This document shows, in pieces, positions 1 through 13,800 of a stretch of DNA of 64,000 nucleotides. Source of the DNA: Suillus spraguei. Taxonomy: Eukaryota > Basidiomycota > Agaricomycetes > Boletales > Suillaceae. Both the position numbers and the translations under genes were made by a program. The notes below the pieces were generated by a model. That model had not been told where the DNA came from and searched no databases. It saw nothing but the letters and a program-made list of their open reading frames with translations. The stretch spans positions 62,001 to 126,000 of the forward strand of contig JABCPU010000026.1 in NCBI GenBank assembly GCA_016800925.1, given 5' to 3'. Each line of letters starts with the position of its first letter. Within the stretch, counting starts at the first letter, position 1.

Positions 1-1768
1 ATATGGACAAGTGACAAGTCAACACTACCTTGCCCAATGCCGTAGTTTACTTGGTTCATATCAAGGTTCTCAACATATGGGGCGAGTATCCTATTGAACA
101 ACTACACGAGACGCGACCATATTCAAATATATGTGGGGCTTAAAGCTCTTGATGACGCACCACATTCAAGACTTCTTTTCCGGGGTCCAACCACCACATT
201 GTGGGGATGGTTAATGGTATCGACTTATCCTTTGAAGGTACTGAAGAAAGAGAAATGAGAAGATTGCTGTAGTTGGACCTGAGGCCTGAGGTAGTGAGTT
301 CTGATGGGGGTAGCACGAAGCGAGCCAGGGCTGAGGGGGAGCAAATACTTAATTGGGAAATATTACATCATTAAACGCGGTCGGAAGTAAAAATACATAT
401 CGGACGGGTCTGCCGGTCATAGGAATATCTAATACTTACTTCTAGATATGTAATATACCTCCTGAAATACATGTGGTAGTGCACCTCGAGGCTGAAGTTG
501 TTCCTTTTGCAGGTAATTTGTCGGATCATTCCAACTATATTCTCACATTTGCAATATTGCATTTATGCTGTTGGTCCCGTTCAATCCCGCTAGTCCGGGT
601 CTATCCGCGTGCCTTCTGAATACTTAAGTAGTATTTGAGAGTCGTGTGAGCACTTGCTCCTTATTTTCCTTTCAACAACCAGCCCTCTCTCTCTGCAAGC
701 ATATAAGAGTATTGATCATGGTCTCTGTCGCTCCCAGATCCTTCTCTATGCCTTCTCCGAGTGCCAATCAGGAGCTGCAGCTGAACGAGGTCAGTCATAT
801 TCGGATTCAAGGTCCTCCCGCGGTACTTATTCGGTGTCCTTTGTGTCAAGTTGGGCAGCCTTACCGATGCTGTGGAGCCATTCGCAAGGTATTATCCGTT
901 TGATATTATCTTATTTTGGCCATTCATGCGAACAATCAATGCGACCTTACCCAGGCTCCTGAGCCAGACTGGTCGTTCCGTGAGGTTGCATTGCTCTATT
1001 CCCATGTGGTCATCTCCTTCTGATATATGTATGTGGTTCCCATGTATGAATTCAGAGTTATTTAACCAACTCGAGAAATAGGCCTCGATTTACACGACCT
1101 TCATGACTTACGCTCACGAATTCTTCTCTTCGTTCATGATCTCTTAGAGTCATTGCGGTCAGCCGGGGTTGGTCACCACGTTTGACCTGTGTCACCTCTC
1201 TAATAGATATACCAGATTCCTGCATCCTACCGACTTGCTCCTTCAAACTCTTCGCTCTGTTTCATCTGTGCATTGCCGACTGAGCTCAGTGCGCCAAAGG
1301 TAAGGTCGGCTGCAGTCGAAATTCTGCAGAACGCGAATATACATGCAAGGTGTGGCAAACTTTTGATATGATATCTAAAGCTGTATCTCACCACAATTCA
1401 GGGAGAAGGTTTTATTGGCTGACCTGGAGTGCGGCCCCGCATTGATAATTTCCTAATATCTGTAACTTCTTTGGGATATTGAAGCATCGTATAATATATA
1501 TTTACACTTTTGCATTGCTATCTGTACCATTTATGTAAATAAAGCACTCTTCATATTTTATATGATTCTGGGTTCTACCTACCAATGATAGAAAGCCTAG
1601 GTGAAATTCGTCTCCCAGGCTCCTCTAGGCTCGCACTGCAGTGATGATCTAGTGAATGTGATTACTGTTCAAAGAAATGTGACAGATGTCACTTGCCGTA
1701 AACCTTTCACTTACCTTTCGCACTCGAATTTTTCAACATTGGTCTTTGATTTTGTTTCCACGTCTGCC
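1..1768. other. Left-end region without a supported gene
   Basis: No reading frame here resembles a known family. A short ATG frame at 718-903 (+) would encode about 60 residues with one CPLC pair and a CC pair, and it follows a TATAA-like stretch near 701. No splice partner or homologous motif supports it. The last few hundred bases are AT-rich and probably form the promoter and leader of the elongase gene that follows. Confidence 0.4.
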
Positions 1769-3020
1769 ATGACTGTTGTCGCCGACTTCCTCCTCACCAT
1801 TGTCCCAAAGGACTCCATACCTACATATCTCAAGTCCTACATCCCAGGCGAGACGCCATTATCGACATGGCCCGTCGTCACCACAGCCCTTGCGTCGTAC
1901 CTCGCCATAATATTTGGTATTCGTGAGATCATGAAGGATAAACCTCCACAGCGGCTCAACACCCTATTTCGCATACACAATGCTTTCCTCAGTATTGGAA
2001 GCCTGATCCTTCTTGTCCTCATGATGGAAGAAGTTGGCTCGATATGGCTCACAAGTACGACCTACGGTACGATGTGTGATGAGACCTCATGGACGGAGGT
2101 ACGTTCGATACGTATCGAATATTTACCTTTCTCACACTTATCCATCACCCCAGAGGCTGGAATTTTACTACATGATCAATTATTACTTCAAGTACATCGA
2201 ACTTTTTGACACGGTTTTCCTGGCTCTCAAAAAGAAACCTCTTGGTATGCATTGCCGAATCATTCGTGGGATTCACACGCGCTGACCAGTCATGTTTAGC
2301 TTTCCTTCATGTATTCCATCATTCCGCCACTGCTTTATTATGCTTCGTGCAACTTAACGGCAAAACGAGTGTGGTATGTCCACGTTAACATTTCTGCTAG
2401 CAGCTGCTTGACCTCCAACTTTAGTCATGGGTTGTGATCTCTCTGAACCTGGCGGTCCATGTTATCATGTGTAAGATCCTATTTACTGCAATGTACATGT
2501 GCTTATTGAACCATGAAGATTATTACTACTTTGCGACTGCTGGTGGTGCCAAAATATGGGTATGTATGCGCTCTACAGTGTCTACGAATGTTTCACTGAG
2601 ACATTCCCGCAATTAGTGGAAGAAATATCTCACGTCCATGCAGATTATTCAGTTCATCATCGACATTGTTGTTGTTTACTTCGGCAGTAAGTTTATCGAT
2701 CAGTAGCCCCATATCAAACCTAAATCCGGCCCAAGCCTACCAACATTATGCAGCTACTCACTATCATCACCTCCCTCATTGGTCGAATTGTGCCGGCACT
2801 GAAACTGCTGCTCTCTTTGGATGTGGTCTTCTCACCACCTACCTTGGGTTGTTCATCAACTTTTACATCCAAACATACAAGAAATCCACCAAGGGCAAGC
2901 GGCCTACAGCCAACGGTGTTGCCAATGGTCATGCGCACAATGGAAACAGGTGCGCAAACCTTCTCTGTTACCATATTGTACGTTAATGTTCAAAATATTG
3001 ATAGCTACAAAAGGGACTAA
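1769..3020 (+). CDS. ELO-family very-long-chain fatty acid elongase
   Basis: This is a 3-ketoacyl-CoA synthase of the ELO family (yeast Elo2/Fen1 and Elo3/Sur4), the ER membrane enzyme that condenses malonyl-CoA with long acyl-CoA for sphingolipid fatty acids. Spliced, it reads about 290 residues with several hydrophobic spans. The family signatures appear in order: KYIELFDTVFLALKKK, the histidine box FLHVFHH, NLAVHVIMY followed by YYFATAGG, and TSMQIIQFIIDI. I infer about seven short introns; exon 1 ends at 2098 and exon 2 starts at 2154. The last intron, about 2950-3004, leads to a final short exon ending YKRD and a stop at 3018-3020. The lysine-containing tail could act in ER retrieval. 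An in-frame upstream codon run reaches 1601, but the ATG at 1769 gives the usual N-terminus. The family call is firm; the exact paralog is not. Confidence 0.92.
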
Positions 3021-3898
3021 GCGCGCAATTCACGGCTTCATGACGATATGCCTATGGCCGAGCGGTTACCTATACTTATCTAGCATCATGCGTGATACTA
3101 ATATACAGAATACATCAACGAGTTCACCTCCAGTTCACCTGTCCAATCCTTTCATAGAGCCTGTCATTCTTGTGTCTATTTAACTGCTCCCCGTCACCTT
3201 ATTTTTTTCATGGTCGAGTAGTATTTCTTTTGCATATTTGTTCCCTTTCGGGTCTCGGTGTTTTCCAGCTTGCAAGCACACATATTACTATACGGGTGTG
3301 CTTGGAGATCGCAAAGGACATTTCACGAACAAGATATACCTAGTGATACCCAGACGAAATGCTACTACTCCATGATGCCACGTTAGTCTTGCCGTGAGTT
3401 CTACGTTCCCCGATTTACATCTGCTGCATAATCAACTTGCTGTGCCGTAAGGTCCGGCTGTGGCAATCCCTTGATCATCGATGGCATCATCCAAAGCTCA
3501 GTGTCACTACATATATCATTGATTGACTTTTCCTTGACTCCAAGCTTGCACCAAAGACTACAATCAGCTGTCTGCATTTTCAACTCCGAAAAAATTGCCT
3601 CAGGTAGCCTGTACACTTGAAGCCTAATTCCTGAGAACTGTAACTATCGCCTGTTCACTAGCTCTGATACACACGAATATCTTTGTTTCTTCCCATCATC
3701 ATCACTATCTCTGCATTAACTTATACACCACAAGGAGTGATACGTACGCACATCGTGGTGCAGGGAGACATTCATTCCTTACTAGAGTACAGCGAGTCAA
3801 TTTGCAACAGCTACCTTGAATGATTCAAGGCCAACCACAGGGACTGCCTTACCAACGAAACTCAGCCAATCGTGCTGTGCGGCTTAGAAGCCTGTCCA
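3021..3898. other. Intergenic region, elongase to RasGAP
   Basis: This stretch holds the presumed elongase 3' UTR and the promoter of the RasGAP gene. I see no coding family. A box-A-like TGGCCGAGCGG lies near 3056, but no matching B box or cloverleaf follows. Confidence 0.5.
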
Positions 3899-6800
3899 AT
3901 GTATGAAATATCAGATTCAATGCAGTCCACTGGGACCTCTGGTTGCTCTCGAGAATTCTTGGTGTCTGTAGAATTGTATGTCCCCGCTGCGGCGAGTTTG
4001 GGGCTTAGGAAGGTGAGTTTCATGTCTATTTCTTACTCGATACATCTAACCTCTTGCAGCCAGTGGTCCCTCGCCGTAAAGTTGACGCTAGCAAGACGGA
4101 GGAAACCCCTAGGTCACTCAAAGGTGAGAATCTTTCTATACTGCCACATGACTATTTACGTGTCTCCAGAGAAGTCTAGCTGGATATCGGTAGCTCGGAC
4201 TCCCGCAGGCGCTGGACAGTGGCGACCTGCAACATGTAAGCTGACGGACGAGGACGAGAGTTGTTTGCTCAACATCTATGTCGATGTGGGTCTCAGGAAG
4301 ACAGACGTCTTACGATCTTCTGAATGCCTTGCACAGGAGACTATTCTGTACCAGACCATCTACATACATATGCTCAACCACTTCGACATCCGCCACGCCG
4401 ACTCCTCCTTATTCCTTCGCAAGAATTGTATGGCGCTTGCATCTGCTGGGCAAGTTCTTTCTTATCATGTTTGCGGTACTGCTAATGAGATTGCTATCAA
4501 GAGGGCAGCGGTGGAGCTCCTCAGCTAACACAGAGCCCATCTATCTCCAATTTGAAGACGCTGATACGTGCAATACTTGGCTTGTCCTGCTACGATCATA
4601 TTCTAAACCGGAAATATATGGCCAAACCTTCGTCTCGCGGGATGGCGGGCTCTACCGCATGTGGCGACAGGTAGAGCTGTCAATTTTGCAAGGACGCAAC
4701 CTGGGGAATCACTTCAAAGCCCAATTAGACGCGAATGCTAGCTCTGCTACACTGAGCGAAGGCGATCCGCGAGAAGCAGACCCCGCCGATTTAGATGCCT
4801 TTTGCGAAATTCATCTCAACGACAACATATGTGCTCGCACGACGGTCAAGAAAGGGATCGGCTCTCCCCACTGGCTTGAAAATTTCTCATTTTCCGATTT
4901 GCCCCCTTTTGAGACCCTCGAGGTTACAGTCTGGAGAGAGAAGAAGCTTCTGAAGCCCATGTTACTTGGCTCGGTCCGCATTGCACTGACGAACTTTCGT
5001 CGAAGTGAAGCGGTAGAAGGGTGGTTTCCGATCATACAAGCTGGCGGAATGGGCAACGGTATCCAAGTTGGGGAAATACGAATGAAACTTACAGTCGATG
5101 AGTGAGTGTTCAGTACATTTTCAGATCAGTGCAGGCTAAAATTTGTTCAAGGGAGATAATATTGCCTCATAATAATTACTCGGGCCTTCTGGCTGTAAGT
5201 CGTCTCAAGCGTCGATCCTGTTGATATTGATTGTATTCGGCTCTCAGGTACTCCGCGACAGGAATGTCCTAGAGTGGATGAGTGACTTCGAGCGCAGGCT
5301 CCACTTGCGGACTACCTCTTATCAATTGATGTGCATTGCGATTGCTAAGAATGCTCTTGTCGAGAACATCACGGAATATGCCGATCGTGAAGTTGACAGT
5401 ACACCTAGCTGTCAGTGATTCATCATCCTGTGCCATGAGTTACCTTACTGACCGCTTTGTAGCTCACAATACTATTTTCCGCGGGAATACTACTTTCACG
5501 AAGACGATGGAGCTAGCAATGGCATTTTATGGGAAAGCGTTTCTTGAGTCCAGCATCGGAAGCACCATTCGGCGCATTTGCTCCGAAAAAATTGCTATCG
5601 AGGTTGATCCTGTGAGGAGCGGTAAAGGTGCAAAAGAGGTCGAACGTGGCGTGGATCAACTAATACATTGGAGTCAAGAGGTGTGGAACCAGATATATGC
5701 TGTGAGGAGCCAGTGCCCGCAGTGAGTACTACGTTATTCTGATTTGACTGACACTGAGTTGGACATAGCGAGTTGCGACGTTTGTTCGAACACGTGAGAA
5801 AGCTCGTGGAGAAACATTATCACACGAAAGATTCTCAAGATCCCCATAATCGGGAACTCCCCTGGCAAAGCGTTTCCGCCTTCTGCTTCCTAAGATTTAT
5901 TGTCCCAGGCATCTTGAACCCCCATCTATTTGGATTATACCCAGGTATTCAATATTCCCATCATGTTTGCCTAAATCTAACCCACCCCAGGTCTGCCCAG
6001 TGCTCGCATTCAACGAAGTCTCACACTCATCGCAAAGGTCATACAAAGTCTTGCGAATCTTAATCCCGTGAGACGCATCGCTTTCTCATTTGCACTGTCG
6101 CTCATCACCTCTCGAGCAGAATGTACAAAAGGAGGAATTCATGCGTGGGATCAAGGACTTCCTCAAGCAGAATCTGCCTGCAATGGTAGATTACATCTTG
6201 GTTGTCTCGACTCCTGTCCAACTAGATCCATACAGTCCACATTCTGGACACCCAGCTCACAGCCACCAACGGCTTAATGTGGTCAGTTCATTGCATGAGA
6301 GAAGTACTACGATGCCCGTCCTAGAAAGAGAGTCAATTCCGTTGCTACCTCACGTGCTTGACATTCCAAGGCATCTAGCTCGTATCACTTCCTCGGTTCT
6401 TCGAAATGCACGGTCCACTGACACAAAGGGCAAATCCTCCGAAAGAGACAGTCAGTATCTATCAGGTCTTTGTGCTCAATGCTACGACTTGGAAGAACAG
6501 AGTCTGGCTCGCGTCAGCCAGCTAGCCGGTGTGGAATCATATCCTATTTCCCTCAAATGGGACGCACCTCGAATAACATCTACAATCCCTTCCGCTGCTC
6601 CTCCATCCCCGGCGTCGCCCTCAAGAATCGTTGATTCGCGGAAGGTGTCAAGGCCGTATACCGCACCATCGCTGTCTGATTTGTCTGTAGCGGATCAACG
6701 AAAAGTATCATCCGACAAGATAACACCTTCAAGTCCCGTCCCCCATGACCTGTCCAGTCTACGTAGGGGTTCTGTTTCTGATGTTCCTTCAAGCCAAAAT

Positions 6801-7004
6801 GTCACGTCATCTCCTGGAGAGCGACCTTCAAGGGCAATGAATCGGCCGCGCTTTCTACGACCTAAATCAATATCAGCCGACTCGATCTCGTCGCTCGCAT
6901 CCCCTGCAGGTGCTCAATCTCTACATAGTTCACCTCAGTTTCAAGATATTGAAGCTAGCAGGAAGAGGAAGAATGTACTGCAGGGCATACTTACGAAACG
7001 ATGA
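3899..7004 (+). CDS. PH-C2-RasGAP protein (Ras GTPase-activating protein)
   Basis: The protein should speed GTP hydrolysis on Ras at the membrane. Spliced from about ten exons it reads near 880 residues. It starts with a short leader and then a PH domain split over several exons (SSWISVARTP, the LYQTIYIHMLNHFDIR stretch, EPIYLQFEDADTCNTWLVLL). A C2 domain follows (VELSILQGRNL...), then the RasGAP domain. That domain has the arginine-finger loop HNTIFRGNT and the FLRFIVPGILNP signature. The C-terminal 250 residues are Ser/Pro-rich and probably disordered. Useful junctions are introns at 4286-4336 and 4454-4508, and one before the arginine-finger exon near 5463. The start ATG at 3899 is the first in frame with exon 2. 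The domain order resembles RASAL/SynGAP-type fungal GAPs rather than neurofibromin (Ira1/2). Confidence 0.9.
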
Positions 7005-7151
7005 ACGACCATCCTATTTATTATCTTATTTTTTTCCTCCTATTATATTTCATTTTGCGTACTGTATGAAGAATCAGATATACAATCCTGGAATCCTCGA
7101 AGAATAAAACACGAAATCGAGCCATACAAATGTCCACCAATGCATGTGTAA

Positions 7152-10100
7152 TCAAGAAGAGTCTAATCTTAGTAATTTTTCAATCAGCCTAAGCACTTCC
7201 ATGGCTACATCCTCAGAAGTGCTGCGGACTGTCAGTCGGCACAACTAATTCACGTCAATCTATGGGTATCATAAGGAGACGGTAAAAACTCACCTTTGCC
7301 TCGCGATTTGGTTCTAAGCGAAGCAGGCAACCGACTTTTCCATCTACCGACGTATGCAAAACTCCAGCTGCCACTAGGTTGCTTGGGTTGGGATCAACAT
7401 CCTCCAGTATCTCCAGATGATTTCCTGAGACCACCTGACGGTACCGTACAAGATCAAGCTGACCCGTACCATCAAGTGTAATAGGAAAAACTGCCTGTGC
7501 CTCGCGTGGGGGTCCACCGATCACTTTCCAGCGCTCGAAGAAGTCAGCTTGTCCCAGCTTGACACCCTCGATGAATTTCGTAACGCTGATTGGCAATCGA
7601 ATTGATATGGACTGATGCGCGCCAGCTAGAAATGACACTGTGAGGATGGGGAAAGAACTAAACGCCTTTTTACATTCAACATGCAGAAGTTGTTGGCTTT
7701 GTGTGCGAGGAACGAGAGTATTTGGTGGGATTTTAGCAAACGTAGCCGACAAAGCTTCGGAGTCATTGACGTGGATGGTGGAGGTGAATGACGTCAACGG
7801 TACTGAAATTTTATTTCCCAAGTAGATGGCTAGCTGGCCGAGATGCCCCTGGTACCTTGATTTGATACCAATCTGGATCTGCACGTCCTCGTAGAGGACG
7901 CCCTCAGCGTTGTAGGTGAGCTTGTTAAACCACTTTTCAACGGTGGGTCCAACAGCGATTCGAGGGGCGATTACAGAGCCATCTACACGGGACAAGTCTG
8001 ACTGATCACCTGAGCTAGATAAATTCAATCCTGCCAAAGAGTTCATAACATCTTGTGCATCCGCAGTGCCGGTGACAGTAGCTGTCCCAGTGACAGATGA
8101 TCCCGGTCCTAATGTCGCTTTCCTTGAATTTGCATGTCGCTCAAGGTTCATTTCCTTTCCTCCGTGTATCCAAGTCCGCTTGTCCTCTGTGTCTCCGAGT
8201 TTACGATTGAGTCTACCAATTAGAGCGCTGACGCGAGGAGGGAATGGCGGCATCTCTTCACAAACGTTCTGCAACACTTCATCATCGTCAGGCCTAGATG
8301 CGAGTGAGTAGAATTCACAGGCCCGCTGCTGGAGTTCTGCATCTAGAACATGTCTATATCGTTCGAAGATGTTGATGAGCTGAGGTTTTATCTCGGGAAA
8401 GACATTAACCCATTTGATGTACGTTGACAGGAGAAGGGAGCGAGTGGAAGCGACACAAAATTGAGATTTGGAGTGAAGGATTTGGAATTGTTCAAGAGGA
8501 CTGTAGCCAGCGTCATTCGCGATGAGATGTCCATATTCTCCCAGGATGTATCCTGTGCGGTCGTGATCACTAAACTGGATTCGAACAAGAGGCTATCTTA
8601 CCTCCGACCTTTACGAGGCTTTCATGTGTGGATGGGGACTTCAAGTGCTCGAAGACGACTTTTGCAGCATATTCCTGCAGATCCTCCGTATTTGTAACTA
8701 TTTGCACGACACGGTACCAGACTTCATCCCCGACATGATCACCAGCAGCGCTGATGAGCTGCAGGATCGTGTCGACATACCACTTGTATGAGTTTGCGTA
8801 CTTCTCCGTCAAGATAGCAATTTTGAGCACCATCTCCTCCCGCAGTGCATAATCTGCGACTTTGAGGTAGCGTAACAACTCCCCCACAATTAGCTCCGAA
8901 TTGTCTGTATCGCACATGCTGTATAGCAAGTCAAGAGCACGCCTTCGGACGGAGATATCCTTGTCGCGAAGAGATAGGATAATGGTGCCTTGGTGTTTCT
9001 TAAGAGGCTCTAGAGAATCTGCACGAGCAGCAAGATGAGCCATGGTGTCCAGACCAAGATATCGTACATTTGTCTCCTTTGAGGATATGAACCGAGCCAA
9101 AAGAACTGCAGAGGTTCCCACAAGTGGCGAACTTGCGTCTAGATGAATAGCAAGGCTGATCGCTTCGAAGAGCACGGCATGTTGCGCATTGTTATGTTGA
9201 ACGTTCCTCGAGGGTTCTGCGCTATTTTTCATGATCGTTTGTAGGACCTCATGGAGTACAGATCTTAAAGTTGCATCCTCTAAGAACAATAATGTGAGGA
9301 GAATGTTATGAGTCGCTTAAACAAATACATACCAGAAGGAGCATAGTACTGCAACAATCGGAGTAGTTTGACTTGTAGCCATGGCGAAGGGACTTTATAA
9401 TATGCGTATGTGGCAGAATACTCGCCCTCTATTACTAACTGAGGATACTCAGTCACAATGGATCCTGACTTTGACGCCACACTTACTCGGTGGAGGCGAT
9501 CCACAGCTTTAGTATAGCAAACAGCGTAGGCATCGAGGTGGTCTTGGGCCAGAGCCATGATCAAGCTGGTAACACATATTACGACGCCCTACAAAGTGTT
9601 TCAACACCGAGTCGCCAGTGCAAATGACAACCTACTAGATCTTGGTCGTCCATGATAGATACTAGACGCAAAGCCCATTCAGCAGCAGGTATTACAATGG
9701 GATGTTTGCGGTAGAGTCGCAGTAGCGTTAGAGCAGCCTTCTTCTTCACAAAAGTTTGCGAGGTTCTGCAAGCACGAATGAATGTCATGTACTTGAAATG
9801 TAGACGTTGGTTACTCACGGGGATATAAGAAGCCTATGCACATCTTCTGACAGCGCCTCTGCCATCTCACTGCTGCCCACATTTGCTATAGCATGCAAGG
9901 CAAGGCAGTTGCTGACCTCGTTATTCTCATCCAAGTCCTTCCGAATGGAGTTGACAACCAATCGGAGGAAATCCGAGTTTTCGTGCATCAGCAAAGTAAC
10001 AGCAAGGTAACCCTACGTGTGTCATGTCAATGATACATCCGATGAACTCGTTCGTTAACCTCACTATCTGTTTCTCGCTGTACTTGGAACTCGATATGAG

Positions 10101-10479
10101 ATTGACGGCTTCCATGTGCCCCACGTCGACCTTATACCCAAGGATGTACGTAAAGATGATCTTCGCAACATATCTGTACCGTCGTGAAGACGTGCGCGAT
10201 TTTGACAGTAATGCACTCACTTCTTCTTCTGATATCCGTCCAAATTTCCGTCTGCAGCGTGACATGAGCACCAAGCTGAACGGAGTAACTAGGATGCATT
10301 GGACCTTTGAATTTCTTTCGGATATTTGCCATCTCCTTATTGATACGCTTCTCCTCCAGTTCACGCACCCTTGCACCTCTGATATCTGCGATAAACTAAA
10401 GAGAATATGAATAAAGGGTTGACGTGACGCATGACTTTAGAAGACACACCTGAGTTAGTCCTCGCATATTGGCAGCCAT
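7152..10479 (-). CDS. AP-2 adaptor complex subunit alpha
   Basis: This is the large alpha subunit of the clathrin adaptor AP-2, which selects plasma-membrane cargo for endocytosis. The N-terminus (MAANMRGLTQ, then RELEEKRINKEMANIRKKFK) and the downstream YILGYKVDVGHMEAVNLISS block are diagnostic of alpha adaptin. An HEAT-like trunk follows (FVKKKAALTLLRLYRKHP). Next come a hinge with a Ser/Thr-rich linker and a complete ear domain. Predicted length is about 940 residues, normal for the family. The last exon is reached by an intron just after the REAK codons near 7295. Its acceptor gives LCRLTVRSTSEDVAMEVL and a stop at 7152-7154. Without that splice the frame would end early at 7255. Start ATG is at 10477-10479. 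About ten short introns are present. Confidence 0.94.
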
Positions 10480-10812
10480 CTTTGGTAGATACTAGTAGAA
10501 CAAGCTCAACGGGCTCTTTTGACAAGGGGGAGAAAATGGAGGCGCGTCCACGTACTCGACGCTTGGTGACAAGCGCTGCGTTTGAGTTAGCGGTGACGGT
10601 GCTCACACTGCATGGGAAACGCCTTTAAGCACACTTACGTTATCTCCTCTTACTAGACTTGCACGACGTGGCGCGCGCAGAGTAGGTGATAGTATTATGC
10701 AATGCGAGGATACATTAGTGATATTGAGCGTATAGAAAATGCGTAAATGAGTAGGGAGAGATCTAGAAGTGTAATCAGACAAGAACACGGTGATGATGAT
10801 ATATAGTGGGGT
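10480..10812. other. Spacer between AP-2 alpha and the helicase gene
   Basis: This is a tandem spacer on the minus strand. It must hold the AP-2 alpha promoter and leader and the helicase 3' UTR. I see no gene in it. Confidence 0.5.
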
Positions 10813-13800
10813 CTAAAATCTGCGTGAACTAGATGGACGATAGCTAGATGAACGGTAGCTAGATGTACTGGGCCTCAAATTGTAGGCTGACCCGACACCG
10901 TACGGAGTGGTGGACCCAGATCTAGGTTCAAAGGGGGGGAAACGTGTAGGAGATAGGCCGGGAGAAGCCATGGGAGTCGCAGTGCGAGGTTTGGACCAGG
11001 ATTGATATGCAATGCGCTCGTCGCTGTAGCGGTTGAGGATCCGTACTATATCTGTCGTCATAAAATCTAGTTCTTTGATCTCTGTGGTAGAGAGGGTGTA
11101 GTCTTTGTTAAGTGTACCCTCATCCTCACATTCGCTCTCGCTCTCCTCCGAGGCCGAAATCTGGGAAGTCGGTGCTTGACGTCTCTTCCGTCGAGCCATT
11201 ACAATACCCTCAAACACTCGAAGCATACAAGACTCCATGACGGTCTTCAAACGTTGGATGTCATCCAACACATCGACATTTCCAACGATTGGCAGCCAGC
11301 CATCACACTCCAGTCCTCGTTCAGTGACTTGGATCTCGTAAGCACCAAAGAGCATATAGGTCATAGGGTCCAGGCGGGTGGTGGTAATCAGATACGTTTG
11401 AGGACTGGAGCCGACCATCGACATATTCTGTCGTTTTTCAGAAAAAGCGTAAAGCTGTTTTTCCATGACCTGGTCGTTCTCAACAGCGTGTTTGCGATGG
11501 TTTACGCTGCCTGGATGTATAAAGGTTGCCTGCATATAATTAGTTTATGCAGTGAGGGGAATGCACCGCACGAAGCTCACCTTGTCCAACTGAGTGCGAT
11601 AAGTCATCTCGCCGGTCCTAACAGCATACTTTGGCTGGGAAGCTATTGCTATCAGAGCAGCTAGTAGAGGAAGAGATTTGCCATTAACGTTCAGGTCAGA
11701 TGGTACAGTTAGCTCCCGACTTCTAGGCTCGGTTGATGTGACGTTCCCACCCGCAGAAACATCAATGACTCCTGCTTGGTACAGAGATTGCATCAAGTGC
11801 CCGCGGATCTTAGTAATCAAGAGTAGCGTTGGCTTGGAGAGGAAGTTGTCGTTACAGAAGCGATTGGCTGACATATAGTCGCCGCGGCGCTGGATCTCGT
11901 ACCATGCGTTATAAGCATTCAATATGGTAAGCGGATCTGACCTGAACCCGCTGGGCGACCATTTGATCTTAGCAGCAGCAGCCTGAGCCTTGAGATGCAT
12001 AGGGGAGAAAAACGGATCCCGATTGGTAAGAATGGCAGCGAGAGTGAGAGCTTGGTCAAGACACCGGAAAAAGCTTCCGTAAAGGACGAGCCTTCCCATT
12101 TGGACCTCCACAGGTAGTTGTAGTAGAACCTTTCCCAGTGACGTGAGATTCTTGCCTTGATCCAAGGCACCAACCATCTGTAGGTTCTTCATAGCGGCGG
12201 CGACGCGGTCAGGCTCAGGGGGTTCAATAGCAGCAGCGAGAACTTCCTCGGTATCCATCCCGGGGAACCTGAGAGCCTTAACGTGCATGACAACATTGCT
12301 TAGGTCGACGCGTTTCATTTCCACGGTTGGATGAGGATGGAGGTTGGCTGCGCGAGCCTTGCTGAGAATACCAAAATACTCTCCAGGTCGATGTCTACCC
12401 GCCCGACCTGCTCTTTGGTTCAAATTGGAAGAACCAACCCAGGCGGAGATGAGGGATGACATATGGCGGTCAGGATCATATCGCTGTTCCTTGATCCTCG
12501 CAGTGTCAACGACATAGACAACGTCGGGAATCGTTATGGAGGTCTCGGCAATGTTAGTAGCCAGAATGATCCTACGAACACCCTTTGGAGGGGGCTCAAA
12601 AATGACTTGTTGTTCGGCCAGAGGAATGGTAGAGTGGAGAAGGTGGATGCTGTACTTTGAGGGATCGTTGAAATTGATATCCATACTTCCACCAAGGAGA
12701 ATCTTCTGAACTGCAGATATCTCGTCCCATCCAGGCAGGAAAACCAAAACATGTCCCGAGTCAGACCGCTGCAGGACATGTGAAATGCTAGCTGCGACCA
12801 AGGGACATGGCAGATCCAGCTCTTCATCCCCACCGCTCAGCACGCGGGAGTCTCGCTCTGCAATTGAGCGCCCACGAGATTGCACATAAGCTTCCTCACG
12901 AGCAAGGTATTTAGAGACTAAGCCATCTTGGAACACCCAGTTAAACGCGCGATGGTTTCTCAGCGCAGGGATGAAATCCTCCATGAAGTGTTTTGTGACG
13001 GGGTACGTGCGACCTGGAATCTCGATTACTTTTGCCGGCTCGCCTCGCTCGTCGGGAAAGTACTCTTGGAACAGCGTGGGATCAATAGTGGCACTCATGA
13101 GGACAATCTTCAGTGGAATGTTTCGAGCCTTGCGATCATCCATGAGGCGCTTGAGAACAACGAGGAGGAGGTCGGTATCGACATCCCGCTCGTGGACTTC
13201 ATCGACAACGATGTGCGTCACCTCGTCCATCCTGGCAGCCGATAGCCCGCCCTCAGCCATTGCAGACTGAAGTTTTTTGAGTAGCACTCCTGTAGTGCAG
13301 AAAGTAACAGAGCCATGCTCTTCTGGTAATTTCGACTCGAAACGGACGCTGTAGCCAATTGATCCTTCACCGACAACTTCCCCCCTCTCCTTGGCGACAC
13401 GGTCAGCTACACTGAGTGCAGCCAGCCGACGTGGCTGAGTGCAAATGAGGTTGCAGCGAGCACCCTCGCCCCTGTCAATATAGTCATCCAGAAGTAGCTG
13501 TGGTATCTGCGTGGTTTTGCCTGAACCCGTCGCAGCCATGCAAATCGTGACATCATTATCACGTATGTGCGACACAAGCTCCTTTGATCGAGTATAGATG
13601 GGCAACGCAGCTCTTGTGTTACGCATCTTTTCCATCGCTGAATCCGTGAGATATGCTTTTCTCCGTTCCTGAAGTTCTTCCGACCTTCGGGCCAAGAAAT
13701 CCCGAGGAAACCTACGGGCGTAGGATGGTCTTGGGGCAGGAACAGATACAGGTTGGGATCTCAGAGTGTCTGAGCCGGACCCAATAGCAGGTCTGTTCCT

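Noticed and set aside
3048..3140. Box-A-like TGGCCGAGCGG suggesting a Leu/Ser tRNA
   Set aside because: No B box GGTTCGAATCC follows within tRNA distance and no cloverleaf can be drawn.
7255..7300. AP-2 alpha ending early at 7255
   Set aside because: A GT-AG intron after REAK leads to an exon coding LCRLTVRSTSED, the expected ear end, with stop at 7152.
8570..8590. GTTCGAATCC on the minus strand, a B-box match
   Set aside because: It lies next to an exon-intron border of the AP-2 alpha gene, with no box A upstream on that strand.
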